Shown: positions 39,321-48,944, numbered from the stretch's first letter. The stretch: DNA of 64,000 bases from Ureibacillus thermosphaericus (GCF_012396605.1 NZ_JAAXPW010000005.1:40026-104025), one strand, 5' to 3'. Notes: generated from the letters alone by a model not told the origin. Program-made: numbers and translations.

Positions 39321-40691
39321 TTAATTAATTAATACATTAAGAGATTTCTTTTTCCAATAAACTTTGTAGTAAATAGATTGCGCCAAGAAATTGAATATGA
39401 ACGCAACAGGATATGCGAGCCATATTCCTGCTATCCCAAGTCCTGTAAAATGTGATAGGGAGTATGCTACTGGGACTCCAATCAATAAAATACTTGTAAT
39501 CGTAAAAATTGTTGGCCAAAGAACAGTACCTGTTGCCCTCATTGTTGCTGAGATTGCCTGTGTGTGACCCAAAATTAAATAACTCCAAAATGAGATGATA
39601 ATCAGACCTTTTGCTATATTAATCGTATAAGAATTGTCTACAAAGATTCTTAAAATAGGTATTGGTAACAGGTAAAGAATAATAATTGGAATACTGCCAA
39701 GAACATAATTAAGAGTTATTGATATTTTTGTAATGTGTTTTATATTTGAAATGTTACCTGAACCTAAGGCTTGTGCAACAAATACTGAAATGGCAATGGA
39801 TATACTCATTGCTGGTATTTGAACGTAACTTGCAATTTGATTCACGATTCCATATGCAGCCGTTGCATTGGATCCATAATCATTGACAAAAGTGATGACT
39901 GCAATTTCTGACAATGCGATTGTAACCATACTTATGCTTGTAGGAATGGCTAATTTCAGTAAAGTTTTCAATATCGGGCCTTTCAAGTGAAGATGTTTCA
40001 AAGTATAAGAATCTAATTTGAGTACATGATTTTTTTTGTGTAAATACACTAATAGAATCACGAATGTAATGAAATTGGATAATACAGAAGCATAAGCAGC
40101 ACCGTTTAATCCGAATTCCGGTAAACTTAACCACCCTAGAACAAGAGTTGGAATCAAGGCCATATTTAAAAAGATACTAATTAATAAGAAATAAAAAGGT
40201 GTTTTTGAATCGCCAACACCTCTCATAAAAGTTGTATAGCACATATATAAGAAAGTAATAGGTAATGTTACAAATAAAATACGTGCATATTCTGCACTTG
40301 CAATCAAAATATTCGCAGGTGTTCCCATCCATTTTAAAATTTCTTCTGTAAAGAGCCCTCCGATTACGGCGACTGCAAAGGATATAATCATCGTAAATGC
40401 CAAAGTGACTCCAACAACTTCCTTCATTTTTAAGATATTTCCTCCACCGTACGTTTGCCCAATTAGAATGGAACTACCAGATCCAATTCCTATTGCAAAG
40501 GACATTAAAAAAAAGAATAGAGGGAAGAATGCAGAAAAAGCTGCCAAAGAATTTACTCCAAGTATTTGCCCAATGAACATCATTCCAAATACTTGACCTA
40601 ATGATTGAAAAGCACTTGCAAAAATGACAGGTATGAGGAAGGAAATCATTGGTTTTGCTAAGTCAATCGATTTATTTAAAGGTTCATTCAT
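39321..40691 (-). CDS. MATE family multidrug efflux transporter
   Basis: This 456-residue membrane protein has the two-times-six-helix MATE plan. The first half includes QSLGQVFGMMFIGQILGV (helix 1/2 region) and GIGSGSSILIGQTYGGG. The second half repeats the pattern (YVQIPAMSISIAISVFVAQALG). It would export cationic drugs or metabolites by Na+ or H+ antiport; the substrate is unknown. ATG 40691 follows TAGGAG, nine bases away; the TTG three codons earlier is a poorer choice. The XRE regulator gene lies 103 bp upstream in the same direction but with a terminator between. Confidence 0.9.
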   Translation of the reverse strand: MNEPLNKSIDLAKPMISFLIPVIFASAFQSLGQVFGMMFIGQILGVNSLAAFSAFFPLFFFLMSFAIGIGSGSSILIGQTYGGGNILKMKEVVGVTLAFTMIISFAVAVIGGLFTEEILKWMGTPANILIASAEYARILFVTLPITFLYMCYTTFMRGVGDSKTPFYFLLISIFLNMALIPTLVLGWLSLPEFGLNGAAYASVLSNFITFVILLVYLHKKNHVLKLDSYTLKHLHLKGPILKTLLKLAIPTSISMVTIALSEIAVITFVNDYGSNATAAYGIVNQIASYVQIPAMSISIAISVFVAQALGSGNISNIKHITKISITLNYVLGSIPIIILYLLPIPILRIFVDNSYTINIAKGLIIISFWSYLILGHTQAISATMRATGTVLWPTIFTITSILLIGVPVAYSLSHFTGLGIAGIWLAYPVAFIFNFLAQSIYYKVYWKKKSLNVLIN

Positions 40692-40720
40692 TTCATGCAA
40701 CTCCTATTAGGTTTCATTCA

Positions 40721-40760
40721 AAAGAAGACCTCACTTTTGAAATATATGAACAAAGTGAGG
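40721..40760 (-). terminator. Terminator between the XRE gene and the MATE gene
   Basis: Read leftward, CCTCACTTTG pairs with CAAAAGTGAGG (one bulged A), followed by TCTTCTTTT. Confidence 0.65.
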
Positions 40761-40794
40761 GAGAAAAATAACCAGTATGAAGTTTAGCAAGTAA

Positions 40795-41379
40795 TTATAA
40801 AATTTGGTAATATAAACCAAATTGAGTATCATACCATAATAGTTTGCTATGTTTATGTTTCGGGATACGTATTTGTATACCCCATTCAGGGTACTGTTTA
40901 ATAATTTGAATTTGATCATCAGTAGCAATAGCAATAAAGGATATATAATGATCTTTTTTCATAGAATGATTGCTTGAAATAAACCATTCATTTTCAATTT
41001 CTGTAATTGATAGCTTTTCTTCGTCTGTTGCTTCCTTTGCTACTAATTGTTCTAATTTTCTCCCACAGCAAGACAGGGTTATATCTCCAGTTGCTAATAC
41101 AATATTATTGCATGTTGGACAGACAAAAAAATTCGAATTTTTCATATTTCCTCCTACAAATTGATTAGAAGTTAATTCACCTTCTAAGATATTTTCTATA
41201 TTGACTCCCAATAAGGTAGATAAACTTGGTAATAGTGAGATATCTGGACAACCATGTCCACGTTCCCATTTTGAAACTGTTCGATCGGAAATGTTCATTT
41301 GTTCAGCTAATTGTTTCTGCGTCAACCCTTTTTCTTTCCGCAAGTTATAAATTAATTCTCCAACTTTACGATTATCCAT
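40795..41379 (-). CDS. XRE family regulator with a desulforedoxin-like metal-binding module
   Basis: This 194-residue regulator has an N-terminal Cro/C1-type helix-turn-helix (residues 1-66; RKEKGLTQKQLAEQMNISDR, then TVSKWERGHGCPDIS). It is followed by a Cys cluster, FVCPTCNNIV ... LSCCGRKLEQL. The CxxC-x(n)-CCG spacing is that of the desulforedoxin/desulfoferrodoxin N-terminal iron site, or a zinc ribbon. The C-terminal 100 residues (YISFIAIATDDQIQIIK, ending LWYDTQFGLYYQIL) resemble the rest of a desulfoferrodoxin-like domain. Metal or redox sensing is inferred. ATG 41379 follows AGGAGG. It may control the adjacent MATE gene. Confidence 0.85.
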   Translation of the reverse strand: MDNRKVGELIYNLRKEKGLTQKQLAEQMNISDRTVSKWERGHGCPDISLLPSLSTLLGVNIENILEGELTSNQFVGGNMKNSNFFVCPTCNNIVLATGDITLSCCGRKLEQLVAKEATDEEKLSITEIENEWFISSNHSMKKDHYISFIAIATDDQIQIIKQYPEWGIQIRIPKHKHSKLLWYDTQFGLYYQIL

Positions 41380-41461
41380 CTTTTCTCCTCCTGACCTATT
41401 TCCATCTTAGGGGGTTATATGTTTAGTATCAACAAACGCTCCGTAGAGTTAAAATTTTTCG

Positions 41462-41976
41462 TTGGCTAATATTAGGAAGAAGTTGACTAATATCGTGCTC
41501 CGATTGACTAATAAGTTCCCGAGAATGACTAATATCCGCAGACTGAAAGCTCAAATTTATTTCATTGGCTAATATTAGGAAGAAGTTGACTAATATCGTG
41601 CTACGAATGGCTAATAAGTTCCCGAGAATGACTAATATCTGCAGACTGAAAGCTCAAATTTTTTCCATTGGCAAATAAAGGGATGAAGTTGACTAATATC
41701 GTATTACGAATGGCTAATAAGTTTCCGAGAATGACTAATATCTGCAGACTGAAAGCTCAAATTTTTTCCATTGGCAAATAAAGGGATGAAGTTGACTAAT
41801 ATCGTATTACGAATGGCTAATAAGTTCCTGAGAATGACTAATATCTGCAGCCTGGAAGCACAAAATTTTCTCGTTGACTAATATATGGAAGAAGTTGACT
41901 AATATCCTGCTTCGAATGGCTAATAAGTTTCCGAGAATGACTAATATCCGCAGGCTGGAATCTCAAAATTTATATT
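41462..41976. repeat. Five tandem 103-bp units, each with four 21-bp-spaced TGACTAATA cores (family B)
   Basis: Unit starts (TTGGCTAAT, TTGGCAAAT or TTGACTAAT) are at 41462, 41565, 41668, 41771 and 41874, exactly 103 bp apart. Within unit 1 the cores begin at 41462, 41483, 41504 and 41525 (steps of 21), and a 40-bp tail ending in CTGAAAGCTCAAATTT completes the unit. Later units are highly similar. No start codon with a ribosome binding site exists in it. It fills most of the 686-bp gap between the XRE gene and cysC. Function unknown. Confidence 0.9.
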
Positions 41977-41995
41977 TTAAGAAAATTTAACATAA

Positions 41996-42027
41996 AAAGA
42001 AGCAGGGGAAAATAAGCCCTGCTTCTT
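41996..42027 (-). terminator. Terminator of the cysH-sat-cysC operon
   Basis: AAGAAGCAGGG pairs with CCCTGCTTCTT around a short A-rich loop. Leftward it is followed by TTTTTATG. Confidence 0.85.
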
Positions 42028-42065
42028 TACTCTATATTGAGGGGGAGTTTTCTATACAATTTTTA

Positions 42066-42662
42066 TTATTTGATATATCCTTTTTCAATTAAAAAATCAA
42101 TCAATTGAGCTGTGCATTCCTCAATAGAATATTTTTCGCTATCTACAACAATTTCAGGATGATCTGGTGCTTCATAAGGAGCAGAAATGCCCGTAAAGTT
42201 CGGAATTTCATGATTTCGCGCTTTTTTATACAACCCTTTTGGATCTCTTCGTTCACATTCTTCAATAGAACATTTCACATATACTTCGATGAATTCACCC
42301 TCATCAACAAGGGATCTCACTAAAGCACGGTCTTCTTTATATGGTGAAATAAAAGCCGTCAACACGATTTGTCCGCTTTCCACAAATAGTTTTGAAACTT
42401 CACCGATTCGACGGATGTTTTCTTTTCTTGATTGTTCATCGAATCCTAAATCCTTATTTAAACCGTGGCGAATATTATCGCCATCCAGTACAAAGGCTTG
42501 ATTTCCACGGTTAAACAATTCTTTTGCCAATGCGTTGGCAATGGAAGATTTTCCGGATGCAGATAAACCGGTAAACCAAAGAATGAAGCTGTGGTGGCCA
42601 TTTTTCTTTCGGTAATCAGCTTTCGTAATCGATGTATTATGCCATACGATGTTTGAACTCAT
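42066..42662 (-). CDS. cysC: Adenylyl-sulfate kinase
   Basis: CysC phosphorylates adenosine 5'-phosphosulfate (APS) to PAPS. The 198 residues have P-loop [12 protein letters not shown], the [15 protein letters not shown] segment, and the lid region [19 protein letters not shown]. The residues of the phosphoserine loop ([11 protein letters not shown]) are intact. ATG 42662 follows AAGGAG. It is the third gene of the leftward cysH-sat-cysC operon. CysH here looks like an APS/PAPS reductase of the Fe-S type, so PAPS may be optional as substrate. Confidence 0.95.
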   Translation of the reverse strand: MSSNIVWHNTSITKADYRKKNGHHSFILWFTGLSASGKSSIANALAKELFNRGNQAFVLDGDNIRHGLNKDLGFDEQSRKENIRRIGEVSKLFVESGQIVLTAFISPYKEDRALVRSLVDEGEFIEVYVKCSIEECERRDPKGLYKKARNHEIPNFTGISAPYEAPDHPEIVVDSEKYSIEECTAQLIDFLIEKGYIK

Positions 42663-42674
42663 TGTAACAACTCC

Positions 42675-43814
42675 TTATGAATGAACTTCTTCACGAAGCC
42701 CGCGAATTAATACTTCTACTACTTCTTTGCGGCTGAATGTGCTTGGAGGGATCTCTCCATTACGCAACATTTCTCGTACTTTAGTTCCGGATAAAATGAT
42801 ACGAGAAGAAGCATCATGTGGACAAGTTTTAGTTGTTGCCATGCCGTCGCATTCTGTACAATAGAAACTATGTTCAAATTTTAATGGTGTGATGCCGATT
42901 TCTTCTGGAGTGAAGTTGTCAAACATTTTTTGTGCGTCATATGTTCCGTAATAATTTCCGACACCTGCATGATCTCGACCAACAATAAAGTGAGTGCAGC
43001 CATAATTTTTTCGAACAAGCGCATGGAAAATGGCTTCTCTTGGTCCTGCATAGCGCATTGCTGCAAGGAATACGCCTAACTGCACACGGTCTTTTGGATA
43101 ATATTTATCGAGCAATACTTCATAACTTTCCATACGAATTTTTGCTGGAATATCGTCTGACTTTGTTTCTCCTACTAAAGGATTTAAGAAAAGGCCATCC
43201 ACGATTTCAAGAGCTACTTTTTGAATATACTCATGCGCGCGATGCACTGGATTTCTTGTTTGGAAGCCAACAACCGATTTCCATCCTTTTTCTTCAAATA
43301 AAGCGCGTGTTTCTTTCGGGTCGAACGTGTAGTCAGGGAATAATTTTTTTGTTTTCTTCACAAGCGTTACTTTTCCGCCAACATATACATTTGGACGTTC
43401 AAATAGTTTTTTCACGCCAGGGTGGTTTAAATCATCTGTTCCATATACATTTTTTGCTTCAATTGATTTATCGGGTGTGTAAATTTCATGAACTTCAATC
43501 GTACCGTATACTTCTCCATTAAATACTAATTTCGCTTTTTCACCAACTTTTAATGTAGCAGCAACTTCTTCTGTGACAGGTAATGTGATCGGAATGCTCC
43601 AAACAATGCCGCTAGCCAATCGCATGTTTTCGACAACACTTTTATAATCTTCTTGTGATAAAAATCCATCTAATGGACTGTAAGCGCCTACTCCGATTAA
43701 CTCCAAATCACTTAATGCAATTCCATCTAGAGGAATTTCTAATTGCAGATGCTCGTATTTTTCATTTGGGTTAAATCGATTAATTAATTCTCCACCGTGG
43801 GGTTGAATTGTCAT
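42675..43814 (-). CDS. sat: Sulfate adenylyltransferase
   Basis: ATP sulfurylase activates sulfate to APS. The 379 residues include the nucleotide-binding motif [27 protein letters not shown] and the zinc-finger-like [17 protein letters not shown]. This matches the monofunctional homomeric type. ATG 43814 follows TAGGAGGA. It sits between cysH and cysC, 12 bp from each neighbour. Confidence 0.96.
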   Translation of the reverse strand: MTIQPHGGELINRFNPNEKYEHLQLEIPLDGIALSDLELIGVGAYSPLDGFLSQEDYKSVVENMRLASGIVWSIPITLPVTEEVAATLKVGEKAKLVFNGEVYGTIEVHEIYTPDKSIEAKNVYGTDDLNHPGVKKLFERPNVYVGGKVTLVKKTKKLFPDYTFDPKETRALFEEKGWKSVVGFQTRNPVHRAHEYIQKVALEIVDGLFLNPLVGETKSDDIPAKIRMESYEVLLDKYYPKDRVQLGVFLAAMRYAGPREAIFHALVRKNYGCTHFIVGRDHAGVGNYYGTYDAQKMFDNFTPEEIGITPLKFEHSFYCTECDGMATTKTCPHDASSRIILSGTKVREMLRNGEIPPSTFSRKEVVEVLIRGLREEVHS

Positions 43815-43826
43815 TGTTCCATCCTC

Positions 43827-44531
43827 CTAATCAACATGTAATCCGCATTCTGTTTTATTGAGACCTGCCCATCTTCCTGAACGCAAGTCATCCATTGTAT
43901 AAGCTGGTTTTGTGCAATGAGCGCAACCAATACTCGGATACCCCTGGTCGTGAAGAGGGTTGTATGTTAGTTGATGTTTGCTTACGTAACGCCATACATC
44001 TTTCCATGTCCAATGAATGAGTGGGCATATTTTTATCGATTGAAATTTATTATCTTTGTTAATAAACTCCACATGTCTTCTCGTTTCAGATTGTTCACGG
44101 CGTAAACCAGATATCCATGCTTTTGCTCCTGTTAACGTTTCATGGAGAGGGATTATTTTTCGTATTTCACAACATTTATTCGGGTTAGTTTTCCAAAGTT
44201 CATCCCCATATAATTTCGCTTGTTCTTCTAAGGAAATAGAAGGCCTCTTTAACTCAATATTTAATTGGGGATATTTTTCTTTAACTTTTTCAATTGTTTC
44301 ATATGTTTCTTTAAAATGAACATCCGTGTCTAAAAACACAATGTTCGCATCAGGCTTTACTTTTGAGATTAGATCAATTAACACAATGCCTTCGATGCCA
44401 AAGCTACATGCATAAATCACATCATCTCCGTAATGGTCATAGGTCCAATGTAAAACATTCAATGCCCCTTTATAAGTTTCATCCACTTCAAAATCTATCA
44501 ATGAATCTTGCCATGTGTGATACGTTAGCAT
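43827..44531 (-). CDS. cysH: Phosphoadenylyl-sulfate / adenylyl-sulfate reductase, Fe-S type
   Basis: CysH reduces (P)APS to sulfite with thioredoxin. The 234 residues show the PP-loop [14 protein letters not shown], the catalytic Cys in the C-terminal ECGLHVD, and the 4Fe-4S pairs CCEIRK and CAHC. These four cysteines mark the APS-reducing, cluster-bearing class, as in B. subtilis CysH (233 aa). ATG 44531 follows GAAAGGAGGA; the frame open to 44576 includes that site. It is the first gene of the operon and is preceded by a terminator hairpin, so the transcript is probably controlled by attenuation. Confidence 0.95.
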   Translation of the reverse strand: MLTYHTWQDSLIDFEVDETYKGALNVLHWTYDHYGDDVIYACSFGIEGIVLIDLISKVKPDANIVFLDTDVHFKETYETIEKVKEKYPQLNIELKRPSISLEEQAKLYGDELWKTNPNKCCEIRKIIPLHETLTGAKAWISGLRREQSETRRHVEFINKDNKFQSIKICPLIHWTWKDVWRYVSKHQLTYNPLHDQGYPSIGCAHCTKPAYTMDDLRSGRWAGLNKTECGLHVD

Positions 44532-44550
44532 GCGATTCCTCCTTTCAATA

Positions 44551-44604
44551 AAAAAGAGGCGTTTTAATGTAAACAAAAAAGAGAATTTACATTAAAACGC
44601 CTCT
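44551..44604 (-). promoter_or_regulatory. Leader terminator in front of cysH
   Basis: AGAGGCGTTTTAATGTAAA (leftward from 44604) pairs perfectly over 19 bp with TTTACATTAAAACGCCTCT (ending 44555). At least five T follow before the cysH ribosome binding site. A complete rho-independent terminator thus lies inside the transcribed leader of a gene, the mark of attenuation. The antiterminator is not proven; an upstream ATTACATTT in the leader could compete for the AATGTAA of the stem. Confidence 0.8.
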
Positions 44605-44661
44605 AGTGTTCTAGTCAGCGTATCAAGTTATAAAAAATTTTAGAAATGTAATTTTATTTAA

Positions 44662-44689
44662 AGTATACTATTTTTATTGAATTTATCAA
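44662..44689 (-). promoter_or_regulatory. Probable sigma-A promoter of cysH
   Basis: Read leftward: TTGATA (44689-44684), 16-base spacer, TATACT (44667-44662). It would give a leader of about 120 bases holding the terminator hairpin. Confidence 0.6.
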
Positions 44690-44808
44690 TATTAAAAATG
44701 ATTTTTTAAAATTTTATAAAACCATGTTGACTAATCGGAAAAATTGGATTATTGTATGTTTCAAAGAAAAAGAATAATGGTTTCATTCGAAAACCGATCA
44801 GACAAACT

Positions 44809-44868
44809 GAAGGTTGCTTATTTATTCCTTGGATTAAAAGGGGAATGTAAGCAACCTTCTATTATTTT
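44809..44868 (+). promoter_or_regulatory. Hairpin in the leader of the sulfate transport operon
   Basis: GAAGGTTGCTTA (44809-44820) pairs perfectly with TAAGCAACCTTC (44848-44859). A nested short stem (ATTCC/GGAAT) lies inside, and TATTATTTT follows. It ends about 25 bases before the sbp start and looks like a second leader terminator, mirroring the one of cysH. Confidence 0.65.
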
Positions 44869-44892
44869 ATGAAAAGAAAAGGGGAGAATGAG

Positions 44893-45945
44893 ATGAGAAA
44901 AAAACTTTTATTAGGAATTGCCTTACTTATTTTATTGTTAGCAGCATGTGGCAAACAAGAACAGTCAAATGATAATGCATCTACAAACAACAATGCGAGC
45001 GAAAACAATACTTCTAAACCAATTGAGTTGCTAAATGTTTCTTATGACCCAACACGTGAATTATATGAAGAATTTAATAAAGAATTTGCGGCTTATTGGA
45101 AAGAACAAACAGGTCAGGAAGTAACAATTCAGCAATCTCATGGAGGTTCAGGAAAACAAGCAAGATCAGTAATTGATGGAATTGAAGCGGATGTTGTGAC
45201 GCTTGCATTAGCTTATGATATTGATGAAATAGCACAAACTCGACAATTATTAAATGAAGATTGGCAAACAGAATTTGAAAACAATTCTTCACCATATACA
45301 TCAACAATCGTTTTTTTAGTTAGAAAAGGAAATCCGAAAAACATTCAAGATTGGGATGACTTAACGAAAGAAGGCATTTCGGTCATTACACCTAATCCAA
45401 AAACAAGCGGTGGTGCACGATGGAACTACTTAGCAGCATGGGCGTTTGCAAATAAAAAGTTTAATGGTGACGAAACAAAAATAAAACAATTCATGAAAGT
45501 TTTATATAGCAATGTTGAAGTATTAGACTCGGGTGCACGTGGATCTACAACGACTTTCGTAGAACGTGGTATTGGTGATGTGTTAATCGCATGGGAAAAT
45601 GAAGCATATCTTTCTCTTGCAGAATTCGGGGAAGATGAATTTGAAATTGTGACACCTTCTTTAAGTATTTTAGCTGAACCACCAGTGGCAATTGTCGACA
45701 AAATCGTTGATAAAAAAGGAACTCGCGAAGTAGCAGAAGCTTACTTGAACTATTTATACAGCGAAAAAGGGCAAGAAATTGCAGCGAAAAACTTCTATCG
45801 CCCTCGTGATGAAAAAGTGTTGGAAAAATTTAAAAATCAATTCCAAACTTTAGAGTTAATTACTATTGATGAATTTGGCGGGTGGCAAGAAGCCCAGAAA
45901 ACCCATTTCGCAGATGGCGGAACATTTGATGAAATTTATCAATAA
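44893..45945 (+). CDS. Sulfate ABC transporter substrate-binding lipoprotein
   Basis: This periplasmic-binding-type lipoprotein (350 aa) of the sulfate/thiosulfate family (Sbp/CysP) captures sulfate for CysTWA. A lipobox LLLAACG follows a short signal, and an Asn-rich linker of about 25 residues precedes the binding domain. Family signatures are [33 protein letters not shown] (sulfate loop) and [18 protein letters not shown] 44893 follows AAAAGGGGAG. It leads the rightward transport operon, divergent from cysH. A hairpin follows it, probably tuning its level relative to the permease genes. Confidence 0.93.
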   Translation: MRKKLLLGIALLILLLAACGKQEQSNDNASTNNNASENNTSKPIELLNVSYDPTRELYEEFNKEFAAYWKEQTGQEVTIQQSHGGSGKQARSVIDGIEADVVTLALAYDIDEIAQTRQLLNEDWQTEFENNSSPYTSTIVFLVRKGNPKNIQDWDDLTKEGISVITPNPKTSGGARWNYLAAWAFANKKFNGDETKIKQFMKVLYSNVEVLDSGARGSTTTFVERGIGDVLIAWENEAYLSLAEFGEDEFEIVTPSLSILAEPPVAIVDKIVDKKGTREVAEAYLNYLYSEKGQEIAAKNFYRPRDEKVLEKFKNQFQTLELITIDEFGGWQEAQKTHFADGGTFDEIYQ

Positions 45946-46073
45946 TACAAAATATATGCTTCTACGTAAAGTGTTAATTTTGGGATGGAATGAAATAAAT
46001 TAACTTTGAATAAACCACCATCAACATCTGAACGGGAAGCATCATTTGAGAAAACTGAATTTTTCGAAATAAA

Positions 46074-46110
46074 AGCATAAAGGAGAAGTATGACTCCTCC
46101 TTTATGCTGA
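46074..46110 (+). promoter_or_regulatory. Hairpin with possible leader peptide MTPPLC ahead of cysT
   Basis: AGCATAAAGGA (46074-46084) pairs with TCCTTTATGCT (46098-46108). No clear T-run follows, so it looks like an mRNA-stabilising or partial-termination stem behind the binding-protein gene. Inside it, AAAGGAG is followed four bases later by ATG 46090 and the frame MTPPLC, stop. The peptide may be chance. Confidence 0.45.
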
Positions 46111-46134
46111 ATCTTCATTATGGAGATGGTGAGA

Positions 46135-46968
46135 GTGGAATTATCATTAAAAAGAAGGAAAAAAACTACTATTATTCCTGGTTTTTCTTTGACCTTTGGA
46201 TATACGATGCTTTATTTAAGCATGATTGTCCTATTGCCTTTATCGATGATTATTGTAAATACGCTATCAATGAGTTGGAGTGAATTTTACGAAACGATTA
46301 CCCATCCTCGGGCAGTAGCCTCTTATAAATTAAGTTTTGGAACGGCTTTCGTTGCTGGATTAATCAATGTTTTCTTTGGAACGATGATTGCATGGGTGCT
46401 TATTCGATATGAGTTTCCAGGAAGGAAAATCATTGACGGTCTTGTTGATTTGCCTTTTGCATTACCAACGGCGGTTGCAGGGATTGCGCTTACAACACTG
46501 TATGCACCGAATGGTTGGATTGGGCAATTTTTTGATTTTAAAATTTCTTATACGCCGCTTGGGATTATTATTGCCCTCACATTTATTGGGTTGCCATTTG
46601 TCGTTCGAACGGTGCAGCCAGTCTTGCAAAATTTAAGTAAAGAAGTAGAAGAAGCTTCAGCCAGTTTAGGGGCAACTAGATTCCAAACATTTGTGAAAAT
46701 AATTTTACCTGAACTATATCCAGCAATGATTACAGGTTTTTCGTTAGCATTTTCTCGAGCTCTTGGTGAGTACGGATCCGTCGTATTTATTGCTGGGAAT
46801 ATGCCGATGAAAACGGAAATTACTCCGCTTATTATTATGACAAAGCTTGAACAATACGATTATGTTGGTGCAACAGCAATCGCAATTGTCATGTTATCGG
46901 GTTCGTTTATCATCCTGCTATTTATTAATTTCATTCAATGGCGAATGAATAGGAAATTTTATCATTAA
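46135..46968 (+). CDS. cysT: Sulfate ABC transporter permease CysT
   Basis: CysT is one of the two membrane subunits of the sulfate importer. About six transmembrane helices and the EAA loop (VEEASASLGATRFQTFVKII) for contact with CysA are present. FALPTAVAGIALTTLYAPNG is the family-typical loop. The start is uncertain. GTG 46135 has GGAG nine bases upstream and is preferred (277 aa); ATG 46120 and ATG 46126 lack a proper site. It lies 15 bp ahead of cysW. Confidence 0.92.
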   Translation: MELSLKRRKKTTIIPGFSLTFGYTMLYLSMIVLLPLSMIIVNTLSMSWSEFYETITHPRAVASYKLSFGTAFVAGLINVFFGTMIAWVLIRYEFPGRKIIDGLVDLPFALPTAVAGIALTTLYAPNGWIGQFFDFKISYTPLGIIIALTFIGLPFVVRTVQPVLQNLSKEVEEASASLGATRFQTFVKIILPELYPAMITGFSLAFSRALGEYGSVVFIAGNMPMKTEITPLIIMTKLEQYDYVGATAIAIVMLSGSFIILLFINFIQWRMNRKFYH

Positions 46969-46983
46969 TGAGGAGGGCAAGTA

Positions 46984-47859
46984 ATGACCAAACCATTGGA
47001 GGTAAAACAAGAAGTGCCCGTTGTTACAAGAACAACCAGTAACTCTTATTCTTTGAAAGAATCAGCAACTGTAAAGTGGTCATTGATTACGATTTCATTC
47101 CTTTATATTAGCCTATTTTTAATACTTCCGTTGATTTCGATATTTGTCACTGCCTTCGAAAAAGGTTGGGAAACGTATGTTGCATCGATTGTTCATCCAG
47201 ATGCACTAGCAGCAATTAAACTAACTATTACCGTTGCACTGATTGTCGTACCATTGAATGCGATTTTCGGAATTGTAGCTGCTTGGTTGATTACGAAGTT
47301 TTCTTTTAAGGGAAAAAATTTATTAATAACACTTATTGACTTGCCATTTGCCGTCTCCCCAGTAATTGCAGGTTTAATTTTTATTTTACTTTTCGGTGCT
47401 CAAGGATTGTTTGGTGAATGGCTCTTTGAACATGATATAAAAATTGTATTTGCATTACCGGGCATCATCCTTGCTACATTGTTCGTGACATTTCCCTTCA
47501 TTGCAAGGGAGCTGATTCCTTTAATGCAAACACAAGGAGTAACTGAGGAAGAAGCTTCTATTTCGCTGGGAGCAAGCGGGTTGAAAACATTTCTCTATGT
47601 CACGTTGCCAAATATTAAATGGGGATTATTGTACGGCTTAATATTATGTAATGCCCGTGCAATTGGTGAGTTTGGCGCTGTTTCTGTTGTATCGGGACAT
47701 ATTCGAGGATTAACTAATACAATGCCGTTGCATATTGAAATTTTATATAACGAATATCAATTTACAGCGGCTTTTGCTGTCGCTTCCATCATGTCAGTGT
47801 TAGCGATTATTACAATCATTATTAAAAATATTGTTTCATGGAAAGCTAAAGATGTGTAA
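46984..47859 (+). CDS. cysW: Sulfate ABC transporter permease CysW
   Basis: CysW is the second permease subunit, 291 residues. An N-terminal cytoplasmic tail of about 35 residues precedes six helices. The EAA loop reads VTEEEASISLGASGLKTFLY, and DLPFAVSPVIAGLIFILLFG is characteristic of CysW/CysT. ATG 46984 follows GAGGAGGG. It pairs with CysT and CysA in one operon. Confidence 0.94.
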   Translation: MTKPLEVKQEVPVVTRTTSNSYSLKESATVKWSLITISFLYISLFLILPLISIFVTAFEKGWETYVASIVHPDALAAIKLTITVALIVVPLNAIFGIVAAWLITKFSFKGKNLLITLIDLPFAVSPVIAGLIFILLFGAQGLFGEWLFEHDIKIVFALPGIILATLFVTFPFIARELIPLMQTQGVTEEEASISLGASGLKTFLYVTLPNIKWGLLYGLILCNARAIGEFGAVSVVSGHIRGLTNTMPLHIEILYNEYQFTAAFAVASIMSVLAIITIIIKNIVSWKAKDV

Positions 47860-47873
47860 GGTAGGGAGAGCTT

Positions 47874-48944
47874 ATGAGCATTCAAGTAAAAAATGTATCA
47901 AAATCTTTCGGCTCATTTCAAGCGCTGAAAGATATTTCAGTTGATATCGAATCTGGTGAATTAATTGCACTACTAGGCCCCTCTGGATCTGGGAAAACCA
48001 CGCTATTACGTATTCTTGCAGGGTTAGAAGGGCTTGATGAAGGAGCAATCTATTTTGATGGCGAAAATATTACAAATGTAAGTCCAAAGGAGAGAAAAGT
48101 CGGTTTTGTTTTCCAACATTATGCGTTATTCCGTCATATGACTGTGTTTGAAAATGTTGCATACGGATTAAAAGTGCGTCCGAGAAAAACGAGACCTTCC
48201 AAGCAAGAAATTGCAAAAAAAGTTAATGAATTATTGGAGCTTGTTAAACTTCAAAACTTTCAAGATCGATATCCTTCACAACTTTCTGGTGGTCAGCGGC
48301 AACGAGTTGCATTAGCGAGAGCACTTGCAGTCGAACCGAAAGTATTATTGCTCGACGAACCGTTTGGCGCTTTAGACGCAAAAGTGAGAAAGGAGTTGCG
48401 AAGGTGGCTGCGCCAACTGCATAATGAGTTTCACGTGACAAGCATTTTTGTTACCCATGATCAGGAAGAAGCACTTGATGTGGCAGATCGCATTATTGTC
48501 ATGAATAATGGAAAAATCGAGCAAATTGGTACACCAGATGAAGTATATGAGAACCCAAAAAGTCCTTTTGTTTATGACTTCTTAGGAAACGTAAATATTT
48601 TTCGTGGACGTTTACAAAATGGAAAGCTAAGACAGGGGCAATTTGAAATCAGTGCTCCAAATTATCTTGATTCCCATGATGAGGCAGTTGGATATGTTCG
48701 TCCTCATGACATTCAAATTGAAAAAGAAAAAGTTGACAACGAAACAGTTGCCGCAAAAATCACGTTTATTCATATCGTTGGCCCAACTGTACAAATAGAA
48801 TTAAAAAGGGAAGATAATGGTGAATTTTTAGAGGCTGAATTAACAAAGGAACATTATAAAAATCTAGAAATTCAAAAAGGGGATATCGTGTATGTTCGCC
48901 CAAAACAATTAAAAGTGTTCATACCGGAAGATTTCTCAATATAA
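47874..48944 (+). CDS. cysA: Sulfate ABC transporter ATP-binding protein
   Basis: CysA is the ATPase of the sulfate importer. The 356 residues show Walker [10 protein letters not shown], signature [16 protein letters not shown], Walker [13 protein letters not shown] and H-loop VTHDQEEAL. The C-terminal region (about 240-356) is the TOBE-like regulatory domain; it includes [16 protein letters not shown] 47874 follows TAGGGAG. It is the last gene of the operon. Confidence 0.95.
   Translation: MSIQVKNVSKSFGSFQALKDISVDIESGELIALLGPSGSGKTTLLRILAGLEGLDEGAIYFDGENITNVSPKERKVGFVFQHYALFRHMTVFENVAYGLKVRPRKTRPSKQEIAKKVNELLELVKLQNFQDRYPSQLSGGQRQRVALARALAVEPKVLLLDEPFGALDAKVRKELRRWLRQLHNEFHVTSIFVTHDQEEALDVADRIIVMNNGKIEQIGTPDEVYENPKSPFVYDFLGNVNIFRGRLQNGKLRQGQFEISAPNYLDSHDEAVGYVRPHDIQIEKEKVDNETVAAKITFIHIVGPTVQIELKREDNGEFLEAELTKEHYKNLEIQKGDIVYVRPKQLKVFIPEDFSI

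Noticed and set aside
42881..43522. Open frames opposite to or within sat
   Set aside because: Shadow frames of a well-supported gene, with no ribosome binding sites and low-complexity, Leu/His/Phe-rich translations.
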